Shown here piece after piece: positions 17,192 to 24,558 of a stretch of 64,000 nt of DNA. The stretch is from Reichenbachiella sp. 5M10 (GTDB taxonomy: Bacteria; Bacteroidota; Bacteroidia; Cytophagales; Cyclobacteriaceae): positions 4,158,501 through 4,222,500 of the forward strand of contig NZ_MDGR01000007.1 of assembly GCF_002742335.1 (NCBI RefSeq), read 5' to 3'. Both the position numbers and the translations under genes were made by a program. The notes under the pieces are model-generated. The model was given only the letters and a program-made list of their open reading frames with translations. It made no database searches and had not been told where the DNA came from. Every line of letters starts with the position of its first letter. Positions within the stretch are counted from its first letter, which is position 1.

Positions 17192-19510
17192 CTATGCTTC
17201 GACGGCTACCTCTTCACGCAGTTTTCTTGCCGCGTTGACGAGATGCTGTAGCGCCTGCTTTGTCTCTGGCCATTGTCGAGTTTTCAGCCCACAATCTGGG
17301 TTGACCCAGAGGTTACCTACGGGCAGCAGCTCACTCGCTCGGTGGAGCAACCTTTCGATCTCTTCTTGACTCGGTACACGTGGCGAATGAATATCGTAAA
17401 CGCCAGGCCCGATCTCATTGGGATACTTGAATTCGACGAAGGCATCCAATAACTCCATCTCCGAGCGTGAAGTCTCGATGGTGATGACATCCGCATCCAT
17501 GTCTGCGATGCTATCAATGATATCGTTGAACTCCGAATAGCACATATGCGTATGGATCTGAGTGTCATCCTGCACACCACTTGCTGAGATACGAAAACAC
17601 TCCACTGCCCAGTCCAGATATCTCTTCCAATCTTCACGCCGGAGAGGCAAGCCTTCGCGTATCGCCGGCTCATCAATCTGAATTACACCTATACCTGCCG
17701 CTTCGAGATCACAGACTTCATCACGAATGGCCAAAGCAATCTGTTGACAAGTTGTAGCTCTAGGCTGGTCGTTTCGCACAAAAGACCACTGCAGTATCGT
17801 CACTGGGCCTGTGAGCATTCCTTTGACGGGCCTATCGGTCAGCGACTGAGCATAGGAGGACCACTTGACCGTCATCGGCCGCCTCCTATATACATCTCCA
17901 AATATAATCGGAGGCTTGACGCACCTTGTCCCATAACTCTGCACCCAACCAAACTGAGTAAACACAAACCCCTCGAGCTTCTCTCCAAAGTACTCTACCA
18001 TATCGTTTCGCTCAAACTCTCCGTGAACGAGTACATCCAGACCTACCTCCTCTTGGAAACGAATCGTAGCTTCGGTTTCCTTCTGTATCAACTGGTCGTA
18101 TTGACCCTGAGTCAGGTCTCCTAGTTTGAACTTTGCACGCCAACTACGTACCTCAGGAGTCTGCGGAAACGACCCAATGGTAGTCGTCGGATAAAGCGGC
18201 AATCGCAACTTGGCTCGCTGAAGCTCCTGACGGGACAGAAATGAAGACACTCGCTGACTGTGTGAAGGAGCAAGACGTTCGACTCTTCTCTTGACTTTAG
18301 GTTCATGAATGAACCCCGAATTCTTTCTTTCCTCATTGGCTTTCTTATTCGCGACTAGCGCTTGCAAAACATCCTCTGCTTTGACCCCCAAAGCCAAAGC
18401 CCTGAGTGTCACCACTTCATCGACCTTCTGCTTGGCAAAAGCCAACCAACCTTTGACTGCATCAGGCAATTGTGTAGCGTTGCTCTCCAGGTCCAGGTCA
18501 CAAGGGCTATGCAAGAGCGAACAAGAAGTCGCTATCCAAACACGCTCCGAACCTAACTGCTGCACCGCTTGCGCAATCGTCGACAAAGACGACTGAAACT
18601 CATTCTTCCAGACATTGCGACCGTCTACCACTCCAAGGGAAAGGATGAGTTGTTCGTCCAATTTGGGGGAAGCCAACACATCTCCCAGCTGAGCCGAGCA
18701 ACGAACCAAATCCAAATGCAACGCATGAATTGGAAGCTCCAATACAGTCTCCAAGTTGTCTCCATAGCATTCGAAATAACTCGTCAAAGTAACTTCAAGC
18801 CTCGGGAAACGATGAGAAATCTGAGTATAAGTCTGTGTAACGGCATCTCTTGCCGCGTCATCGAGATTGAGCGCCAAGCACGGTTCATCAAACTGGATCT
18901 GTGTCACACCAAGATCAACCAATTGCTCGATCAAGTCGAAATAAACAGGGAGCAACTGATCCAACAAGTCCAAACGGCTAAACCCTGATTCCTTCTCCTT
19001 GCCCAACAAGAGAAAGGTCACCGGAGCAATGAGGACAGGCCTCGTCTGTACCCCCAGCTCCAATGCTTCCTTGTACTCCTCGACGACCTTGGTTGCGTCA
19101 AGATCAAAGGTCTGATGTTTGACGAACTCAGGCACGATGTAGTGGTAATTGGTGTCAAACCACTTGGTCATCTCCATCGCGGTGATATCATACCCGTCAC
19201 GTTGTATCCCCCGAGCCATCGCAAAATACAAATCCAAACGAGAGGATTCCTCTTTTACCTGTTGGTAACGAGACGGGACACACCCCAAAGTCAAGGACAT
19301 ATCCAGTACCTGATCATAAAAAGAAAAATCATTGGATGGGATATGGTCTACACCCGCTTCCTGCTGGAGCAGCCAGTTCTGTTTGCGAATGTCTCTACCT
19401 GTTTGAAGCAATTCGGCATCTGATATGCTCAGCTTCCAATATTTTTCCGAAGCTCTTTTTAGTTCTCTTTTACTGCCTATTCTGGGGTAACCCAACACAC
19501 TGGTTTTCAT
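17192..19510 (-). CDS. metE: Cobalamin-independent methionine synthase
   Basis: The enzyme transfers the methyl group of 5-methyltetrahydropteroyl-polyglutamate to homocysteine, making methionine without vitamin B12. The 772-residue length is normal for the two-barrel form. The N-terminal barrel has the start LGYPRIGSKRELKRASEKYW. The C-terminal catalytic barrel has zinc ligands His655 and Cys657 (HTHMCYSEFNDI) and Cys740 (NPDCGLKTR), with the folate-binding FPQTPEVRSWR loop. No B12 or SAM riboswitch fits in the short leader: a TAnnTTTG box at 19536-19543 would put the transcript start about 20 nt before the ATG. Control is more likely by the divergent Lrp-type regulator at 19634. Confidence 0.97.
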   Translation of the reverse strand: MKTSVLGYPRIGSKRELKRASEKYWKLSISDAELLQTGRDIRKQNWLLQQEAGVDHIPSNDFSFYDQVLDMSLTLGCVPSRYQQVKEESSRLDLYFAMARGIQRDGYDITAMEMTKWFDTNYHYIVPEFVKHQTFDLDATKVVEEYKEALELGVQTRPVLIAPVTFLLLGKEKESGFSRLDLLDQLLPVYFDLIEQLVDLGVTQIQFDEPCLALNLDDAARDAVTQTYTQISHRFPRLEVTLTSYFECYGDNLETVLELPIHALHLDLVRCSAQLGDVLASPKLDEQLILSLGVVDGRNVWKNEFQSSLSTIAQAVQQLGSERVWIATSCSLLHSPCDLDLESNATQLPDAVKGWLAFAKQKVDEVVTLRALALGVKAEDVLQALVANKKANEERKNSGFIHEPKVKRRVERLAPSHSQRVSSFLSRQELQRAKLRLPLYPTTTIGSFPQTPEVRSWRAKFKLGDLTQGQYDQLIQKETEATIRFQEEVGLDVLVHGEFERNDMVEYFGEKLEGFVFTQFGWVQSYGTRCVKPPIIFGDVYRRRPMTVKWSSYAQSLTDRPVKGMLTGPVTILQWSFVRNDQPRATTCQQIALAIRDEVCDLEAAGIGVIQIDEPAIREGLPLRREDWKRYLDWAVECFRISASGVQDDTQIHTHMCYSEFNDIIDSIADMDADVITIETSRSEMELLDAFVEFKYPNEIGPGVYDIHSPRVPSQEEIERLLHRASELLPVGNLWVNPDCGLKTRQWPETKQALQHLVNAARKLREEVAVEA

Positions 19511-19535
19511 AATTTTATAAGATTAATTTTCCCTA

Positions 19536-19543
19536 CAAAACTA
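19536..19543 (-). promoter_or_regulatory. Likely -7 box of metE promoter
   Basis: TAGTTTTG on the minus strand matches the Bacteroidota -7 consensus TAnnTTTG, 26-33 bp before the metE ATG. I see no good -33 TTG at the expected distance, which would fit a promoter that needs an activator. The AT-rich 123-bp gap shared with the divergent Lrp gene is the natural place for an Lrp-type site. Confidence 0.45.
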
Positions 19544-19633
19544 TATATCAAGATTAATAACCCGAATTATAAATTATATTTGGTGTTTTATTCTAACATA
19601 TATCGCATTCAAAGAGAGTAATTTTATCAAGAC

Positions 19634-20134
19634 ATGATATACAATACCCAAACAGAAAATAATTCTAGTCACAAACTTGACGAAGTAGACCTCCACCTCC
19701 TCGATCTACTCCAAACGCAATCCAACATGACCACCAAAGAGCTAGCCAAACGTGTCAATTTGTCTCCAACTCCTGTATTCGAACGAGTCAAGCGACTCGA
19801 AAAAAACGGATACATCAAAAAATATATCGCCGTACTCGATGCGGACAAACTGGATCGAGGGTTGATTGTGTTTTGTCACATCACACTCAAGCAGCACACC
19901 AAAGAAATTGGCAATCAGTTCGTAGAAGAGATCACCGCCCTCAAGGAAGTCACCGAATGCTACAACATATCAGGGGACTATGACTTCCTACTGAAAGTAC
20001 TCGTCAAGGACATGAAGCACTACCAAGATTTCGTGTTCAACAGTCTCGGCTCGGTAAGCAACATCGGTAGTGCCCACAGTACCTTTGTGATGAGTGAAAT
20101 CAAACACACACATGCCGTCCCGCTGGCTGATTGA
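19634..20134 (+). CDS. Lrp/AsnC-family regulator
   Basis: A 166-residue feast/famine regulator. After a ~16-residue polar start comes the winged helix (VDLHLLDLLQTQSNMTTKELAKRVNLSPTPVFERVKRLEKNGYIKKY, ~18-65), then the RAM ligand-binding domain (VFCHITLKQH ... ALKEVTECYNISGDYDFLLKVLVKDMKHYQDFV). The family forms octamers or dimers that bind an amino acid. Its gene is divergent from metE across 123 bp and lies 68 bp upstream of a PLP-dependent decarboxylase on the same strand. Control of metE, the decarboxylase, or both is the most economical reading. The effector could be methionine or the amino acid the decarboxylase uses. Confidence 0.88.
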   Translation: MIYNTQTENNSSHKLDEVDLHLLDLLQTQSNMTTKELAKRVNLSPTPVFERVKRLEKNGYIKKYIAVLDADKLDRGLIVFCHITLKQHTKEIGNQFVEEITALKEVTECYNISGDYDFLLKVLVKDMKHYQDFVFNSLGSVSNIGSAHSTFVMSEIKHTHAVPLAD

Positions 20135-20202
20135 TTATGCTCAACTTATTCACCACACACACGTAATAACCGCTTTACTCAAAACCCATTCATTCACCAA
20201 AC

Positions 20203-21612
20203 ATGAATCCACATCTCCAGCACGACCTAGACCACTTGAGCGAACTGCTCGAGTCGGTCAAAAACCAAAGTTTAGGCTTTCTCAACCGACTCAATGACCG
20301 CCACACCTCCAACTCCCATGACCATACTACCGACGACTCCATCAGCCTAAACCCCAAAGGACTCGGAGGACAAGAAACCCTGAAACTATTCAACCAAAGG
20401 TTTGAACCCTACCTTGTCGGGTCTTCTGGTCCCAGGTACTGGGGGTTTGTGACAGGGGGCTCCACACCTGCAGCGACCATGGGTGATTGGCTTGCGACGG
20501 TCTTTGACCAAAACACCCAAACCACCAAAGGCCAAGGAGATGTCTCTGCGAGCATTGAAGTCGAGACAATTCAACTCCTATTGGATCTACTTGGTTTACC
20601 TCAAAAATTTTTTGGAGGGTTTGTCACGGGTGCTACCCTCTCCAATTTCACCTGTCTAGCCACTGCCAGACAATGGATTGGCAAGGAGCTCGGGAAGGAC
20701 TTTGCCAAGGAAGGCCTTTCTCAGCCCATCCAGGTGCTGAGCGCTACGCCACATTCCTCTGCGATCAAATGCCTGTCTATGCTCGGCATAGGGAGTCAAA
20801 ATTTAACCCAGATCAAAACCCAAGCACAAAACAGAGAAGCCATTGACCTAGACGATTTAGAAAAAGAAATCCTTGCGCTACATGGCGCTCCATTTGTCCT
20901 AATTACCAGTGCCGGCACAGTAAACACGGCTGACTTTGATGATTTTGCAGGGATCGCTTCACTTAGAAAAAAGTACCGGTTTTGGTGGCACGTCGATGCG
21001 GCTTTTGGGGGCTATGTCGCCTGTTCTCCCAAGTACCAACATCTCGTCAAAGGATGGGAATCTGCTGATAGTCTCTGCATCGACAATCACAAGTGGCTCA
21101 ATGTACCCTATGAAAGTGCCTTCTTTCTCATCCTAAAGAAACATCAAATGGAGCAAGTAGAGACCTTTCAAAATTCCAATGCCCCCTATTTAGGTGATCC
21201 AATGGAAAATTTCAATTACCTAAACTTCTTGCCCGAAAACTCCAGAAGGCTCCGAGCACTACCTGCCTGGTTTTCGCTCAGAGCATACGGAAAAGAAGGC
21301 TACCAAGAAATCATCGAAAACTCCGTGGACCGAGCGAAACAACTGAGCCACAACATCGAAGAGAGCTCAGACTTTGTCCTGCTCGCACCCACCCGACTCA
21401 ACAATGTATGCTTCACACTGACTGGAGACGAAAACCAACACAAGGTTTCACGTTTCCTCGCGGCGATCAATGAGACAGGCAAGGTGTTCATGACTCCTAC
21501 AGTCTATCAAGGCAAACAGGGCATCCGTGCTTCATTTGTCAACTGGCGAACGACAGATGCAGATGTGACCCTCGTCTTTGAAATCATGACCACAACCGTA
21601 CAAACTATCTAA
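20203..21612 (+). CDS. PLP-dependent group II amino-acid decarboxylase family protein
   Basis: The 469-residue protein belongs to the fold-type I glutamate/aromatic-amino-acid decarboxylase family. The PLP lysine is Lys297 in IDNHKWLNVP, and WWHVDAAFGG supplies the Asp that pairs with the PLP ring nitrogen. The N-terminal half has SGPRYWGFVTGGSTPAA and the GGFVTGATLSNFTCLATAR segment that places the family. It lacks a signal peptide. The substrate is not evident; this subgroup is often listed as aspartate aminotransferase-family or L-2,4-diaminobutyrate/tyrosine decarboxylase. It follows the Lrp gene closely and ends in a clear terminator, so the two may be one transcript. A role in amino-acid catabolism under Lrp control is inferred. 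Confidence 0.85.
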   Translation: MNPHLQHDLDHLSELLESVKNQSLGFLNRLNDRHTSNSHDHTTDDSISLNPKGLGGQETLKLFNQRFEPYLVGSSGPRYWGFVTGGSTPAATMGDWLATVFDQNTQTTKGQGDVSASIEVETIQLLLDLLGLPQKFFGGFVTGATLSNFTCLATARQWIGKELGKDFAKEGLSQPIQVLSATPHSSAIKCLSMLGIGSQNLTQIKTQAQNREAIDLDDLEKEILALHGAPFVLITSAGTVNTADFDDFAGIASLRKKYRFWWHVDAAFGGYVACSPKYQHLVKGWESADSLCIDNHKWLNVPYESAFFLILKKHQMEQVETFQNSNAPYLGDPMENFNYLNFLPENSRRLRALPAWFSLRAYGKEGYQEIIENSVDRAKQLSHNIEESSDFVLLAPTRLNNVCFTLTGDENQHKVSRFLAAINETGKVFMTPTVYQGKQGIRASFVNWRTTDADVTLVFEIMTTTVQTI

Positions 21613-21639
21613 TCGACAAACCTGTGCTGTTGCGACACA

Positions 21640-21674
21640 AAAAGGCCGCTGAGCAAGATGCTGAGCGGCCTTTT
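21640..21674. terminator. Bidirectional terminator
   Basis: AAAAGGCCGCT (21640-21650) pairs with AGCGGCCTTTT (21664-21674), and a 4-bp AGCA/TGCT stem closes the inside. The A and T tracts make it work in both directions. It separates the convergent decarboxylase and YceI genes. Confidence 0.85.
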
Positions 21675-21695
21675 CGGTTTTGTACAGTTCTGTTC

Positions 21696-22301
21696 TTATT
21701 TTTTGGCAGGGATGGTGACTTGTACAGTCACGTCAGGCCACAACTTAGATACACCGTCGGACCCTTTGTGTAAGAGTTCGCATACACTATTGAGCGAATC
21801 AATCGCTGCAGCACCATTCCAGTTGGTCACATCGATAGAGGTAGTCAATACCAATGTAGAGTCGCTGGTGATGTAACTAAACGGAACCATGTTAGTCGTA
21901 TCGTTCATCATCAATTCGACTTGGCCCTTGCCCCCTTCTGCAGAGACGATCGTCCCAGTGATCGCCGGCGTATTGAACACTCCAAAGAAGGACTCTTTAA
22001 TTTTTGGATCTCTTGTTGCTTCGTTGGAATCTACACTAGCCGTGTTGATTGAGAACATGCCGTTGGTCAATACAGTTTCTACTGACCCTGCTCCTCCTGC
22101 CGTGACATCAACTTCATTGAACGTACCGGATACGCCTACTCTATCCGTGAGTTTGAATGCCGTCCATTTGACCTGAGCTGCAGCAACATCATATACTACC
22201 GCAGTAGCTTCTTCTGATTTTTCTTCTTGTGCTTTTTTGGGTGAGCACGAATACAGCGCGAATAGCGCCAAAATAACTGGGATACAATTTTTGGTTTTCA
22301 T
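21696..22301 (-). CDS. YceI-family lipoprotein
   Basis: A lipoprotein signal peptide with lipobox ALYSC (Cys19) is followed by a charged linker and a YceI domain (~37-200). The pattern VYDVAAAQVKWTAFKLTDRVGVSGTFNEVDVTAG and the later DPKIKESFFGVFNTPAITGTI is typical of YceI, a lipocalin-like barrel that binds isoprenoid lipids in characterised relatives. The 201-residue length fits. Unlike many YceI proteins it is lipid-anchored, probably in the outer membrane. It stands alone, with its own well-formed promoter (22324-22353) and a shared terminator. Physiological ligand unknown. Confidence 0.85.
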   Translation of the reverse strand: MKTKNCIPVILALFALYSCSPKKAQEEKSEEATAVVYDVAAAQVKWTAFKLTDRVGVSGTFNEVDVTAGGAGSVETVLTNGMFSINTASVDSNEATRDPKIKESFFGVFNTPAITGTIVSAEGGKGQVELMMNDTTNMVPFSYITSDSTLVLTTSIDVTNWNGAAAIDSLNSVCELLHKGSDGVSKLWPDVTVQVTIPAKK

Positions 22302-22645
22302 ACGATTGTTTTTGAATGTTGACCAAATTTAACACTTTGACAGAGGGGAACAAGACATATACGTAGTTATCCGTGGCTATCGCGCGAAACTCCAATCTAG
22401 AGACAACAAAAAAGAAAACCTTGTCACTCGAGACTCGTCACGGCAACCGATCGTCCCTGCTCCAACTCGTGGAAGTAACTCCACACTCTGAGGCGATACG
22501 TAGCAATCTGTACGACCACACACATCCTTCAAAAAATATTCTAATATCTGATTATCAGTTATTTATGAGTTTTTTAATGCATTGGCACGGGATTGTATAT
22601 ATAGCTATCAAACAAATTTAAAATTCACTTTAAACATTTATAATC
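22302..22645. other. Intergenic region between divergent YceI and small exported protein genes
   Basis: This 344-bp gap contains the YceI promoter (22324-22353). Upstream of the small exported protein gene, TTGGCACGGG-ATTGTAT at 22582-22598 looks like a sigma-54 -24 element, but the -12 part is one base too close and lacks its C. An 82-codon frame (22373-22621) has no family features and I do not call it. Confidence 0.5.
22324..22353 (-). promoter_or_regulatory. Bacteroidota-type promoter of the YceI gene
   Basis: On the minus strand TTG (22351-22353), a 19-bp spacer, and TAAATTTG (22324-22331) match the Bacteroidota housekeeping promoter TTG-N19-TAnnTTTG exactly. The -7 box lies 23 bp before the ATG at 22301. 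This is the best formed promoter of its type in the window. Confidence 0.7.
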
Positions 22646-22987
22646 ATGAAAATTGTAAGAAATTTATTCGCCTCATTGATGTTGTCTTTCGCTGTAGCTG
22701 GTGCTGCTTTTGCTCAAACTCCTGAGCAAGTCACTCCTGCTGATCAGGATACAGAAATGCAAACCGAACAAACCAACAAAAAAGCCATCGCGATGGAAGA
22801 AGTACCTGTCGAGGTACAAGAAGGTCTGGAAGATACCAACATCCAAACCGCACAAGTAGAAGAGGTCTATCAAGTAGAAGCTACTGACGAAGTCTTGTAC
22901 GAATTCGTTGTGACAATCCAAGATGTCAAATGGGCTATCCAGTTTGATGATCAAGGAAACTATGTCAACAAGACTGCTTTGAGTTAA
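22646..22987 (+). CDS. Small exported acidic protein, PepSY-like
   Basis: The 113-residue protein has a strong signal peptide (MKIVRNLFASLMLSFAVAGAAFAQ). A Gln/Glu/Thr-rich stretch follows, then about 65 residues (MEEVPVEVQEGL ... YEFVVTIQDVKWAIQFDDQGNYV) whose strand-helix-strand pattern resembles the small periplasmic PepSY-like domains common in Bacteroidota. Those domains may bind or inhibit proteases or interact with kinases; none is proven here. The gene is monocistronic, closed by a strong terminator, with an imperfect sigma-54-like element 50-60 bp upstream. The NtrC-type regulator gene begins 185 bp downstream, so control by that regulator is possible but unproven. Confidence 0.7.
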   Translation: MKIVRNLFASLMLSFAVAGAAFAQTPEQVTPADQDTEMQTEQTNKKAIAMEEVPVEVQEGLEDTNIQTAQVEEVYQVEATDEVLYEFVVTIQDVKWAIQFDDQGNYVNKTALS

Positions 22988-23026
22988 ACTGCTCTCATTT
23001 AATTAGTATATTATTCCCCTTTTGTG

Positions 23027-23057
23027 AAAGGAGCCGATGCGTCGGCTCCTTTTTTTT
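23027..23057 (+). terminator. Terminator after small exported protein gene
   Basis: AAAGGAGCCGA (23027-23037) pairs with TCGGCTCCTTT (23042-23052) around a TGCG loop and is followed by a run of T to 23057. Confidence 0.9.
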
Positions 23058-23107
23058 ACGTCTATATCCTTGCTTACGTTTTGTACGTAGGATAGCATAT
23101 CTCCAAA

Positions 23108-23143
23108 TTTTGACAAACGAACAACGGCAATTTTCTATATTTG
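23108..23143 (+). promoter_or_regulatory. Promoter of the NtrC-type regulator gene
   Basis: TATATTTG (23136-23143) matches the -7 consensus TAnnTTTG. TTTTG at 23108-23112 is a possible -33 element with a 23-bp spacer, at the long end of the accepted range. Transcription would start near 23150, which rules out the upstream in-frame TTG at 23110 and supports ATG 23173. Confidence 0.55.
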
Positions 23144-23172
23144 GACGAGAAACACTTGCATACCCTTATTAT

Positions 23173-24558
23173 ATGGCCAAAATCCTAGTTGTAGACGATG
23201 ACCCTTCATTCAACGAAATGTTGTCTTCCTATTTGCGCAGGCAAAACCACGAAGTAGAGCAAGCCTTTTCGGCACAGTCCGCGCTATCGGCTTTCAAAAG
23301 CCAAGTCATCGATTTGGTCCTGACGGACTTCAAGCTACCGGGTATGGATGGTCTCGAACTCATCCGAACCATCAAGGAAGAACGTGCAGACATGCCGGTC
23401 ATCCTCATCACCAACTACTCTGATGTACGTACAGCGGTCACCTCGATACAGCTCGGGGCTTTTGAGTTCATCACCAAACCCGTGAACCCAGATGAGATGC
23501 TACTGACCATCGGTCAAGCGCTCCAAGACAAAAAATCACCCAAGCCCAAACAAACAAAGGCTCAAGGCACATCGACAGATTCCCCAACATACGTGATCGG
23601 GTCGAGTCCTCAGTCCAAAGACCTCTGGCAACACATGCAACTGGTCGCTCCTACCAAGATGACTGTCCTCATCTTGGGAGAAAGTGGTACCGGCAAAGAA
23701 TATGCTGCGAAGATGATTCATGAAAAAAGCAAGCGTGCCAAAGGGGCTTTCGTTGCACTAGACTGTGGTGTCCTCTCCAAAGAGCTCGCCGCTAGCGAAC
23801 TATTCGGTCATGTCAAGGGGGCGTTTACAGGTGCTACACAAGACAAAAAAGGGGCTTTTGAACACGCCAATGGGGGTACGATATTTCTAGACGAAATCGG
23901 CAACCTGCCCTACGAAGTACAGGTACAGCTACTCCGTGTCATCCAAGAGAGAAAAGTACGTCTCGTCGGGAGTGAAAAAGAAATAGAAGTGGATGTACGC
24001 ATCATAGCGGCCACCAACGAAAACATCGCAGTGACAGGCAGCCAAACAGAATTCAGAGCAGATCTCTATCACCGACTCAACGAATTCGAATTGAAAATCC
24101 CAGCCCTGCGTGAACGCAAAGAAGATCTGGGAGAATACATCGATTTATTTTTGCGTCAAGCATGTGATGAACTAGACCGTGAGGTCTCCGGTCTAGATGC
24201 AGCTGCAGAAGCCATCGTCACCAAGTACTCATGGCCAGGCAATCTCCGCGAACTCCGAAACGTAATCAAGCGTGCCGTATTGCTGAGTACAAGTGAGTTC
24301 ATCACACCTGCACAACTACCCGGTGAGCTCGCTCACGAAACCAGTATCCCTGCACAAAACGGTCACGAGGACCCAGTGACTCCAACCCCCGAGCCTCCAG
24401 AAATGGACCTCAAAGCGCTGCAAGAAAAAAACGAGAAACAGTTGATCATCGAAACCTTAGAAAAAACGAGATACAACAAAAGCAAAACAGCCAAAATGCT
24501 CAATATAGATCGCAAAACACTCTACAATAAACTCACGAAATATCAAATCGAGATTTAA
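23173..24558 (+). CDS. NtrC-family sigma-54-dependent response regulator
   Basis: Domains in order: receiver (residues 1-120, phosphoacceptor Asp52 in LVLTDFKLPG); sigma-54 AAA+ domain (~140-380) with Walker A GESGTGKE at ~169-176, the sigma-54-contacting GAFTGA loop at ~216-221 and Walker B TIFLDEIGN; Fis-type HTH at the end (YNKSKTAKMLNIDRKTLYNKLTKY). It should activate sigma-54 promoters when phosphorylated. ATG 23173 begins right at the receiver fold. The hybrid kinase on the opposite strand overlaps its last 26 bp; the HPt domain of that kinase is a natural phosphodonor. Candidate targets in the window are the sigma-54-type promoter at 3328 and, less surely, the small exported protein gene at 22646. 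Confidence 0.93.
   Translation: MAKILVVDDDPSFNEMLSSYLRRQNHEVEQAFSAQSALSAFKSQVIDLVLTDFKLPGMDGLELIRTIKEERADMPVILITNYSDVRTAVTSIQLGAFEFITKPVNPDEMLLTIGQALQDKKSPKPKQTKAQGTSTDSPTYVIGSSPQSKDLWQHMQLVAPTKMTVLILGESGTGKEYAAKMIHEKSKRAKGAFVALDCGVLSKELAASELFGHVKGAFTGATQDKKGAFEHANGGTIFLDEIGNLPYEVQVQLLRVIQERKVRLVGSEKEIEVDVRIIAATNENIAVTGSQTEFRADLYHRLNEFELKIPALRERKEDLGEYIDLFLRQACDELDREVSGLDAAAEAIVTKYSWPGNLRELRNVIKRAVLLSTSEFITPAQLPGELAHETSIPAQNGHEDPVTPTPEPPEMDLKALQEKNEKQLIIETLEKTRYNKSKTAKMLNIDRKTLYNKLTKYQIEI

Noticed and set aside
19511-19633. SAM, B12 or other riboswitch upstream of metE
   Set aside because: The gap is only 123 bp, AT-rich, and shared with a divergent gene; no conserved stems seen and the likely start leaves only about 20 nt of leader.
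22582-22598. Sigma-54 promoter upstream of the small exported protein
   Set aside because: Only the -24 half fits; spacing is one base short and the -12 GC is missing. Kept as a weak possibility in the findings, not as a feature.
22373-22621. 82-codon plus-strand frame upstream of the small exported protein
   Set aside because: No family features, overlaps the promoter region, rare-residue mix typical of a chance frame.
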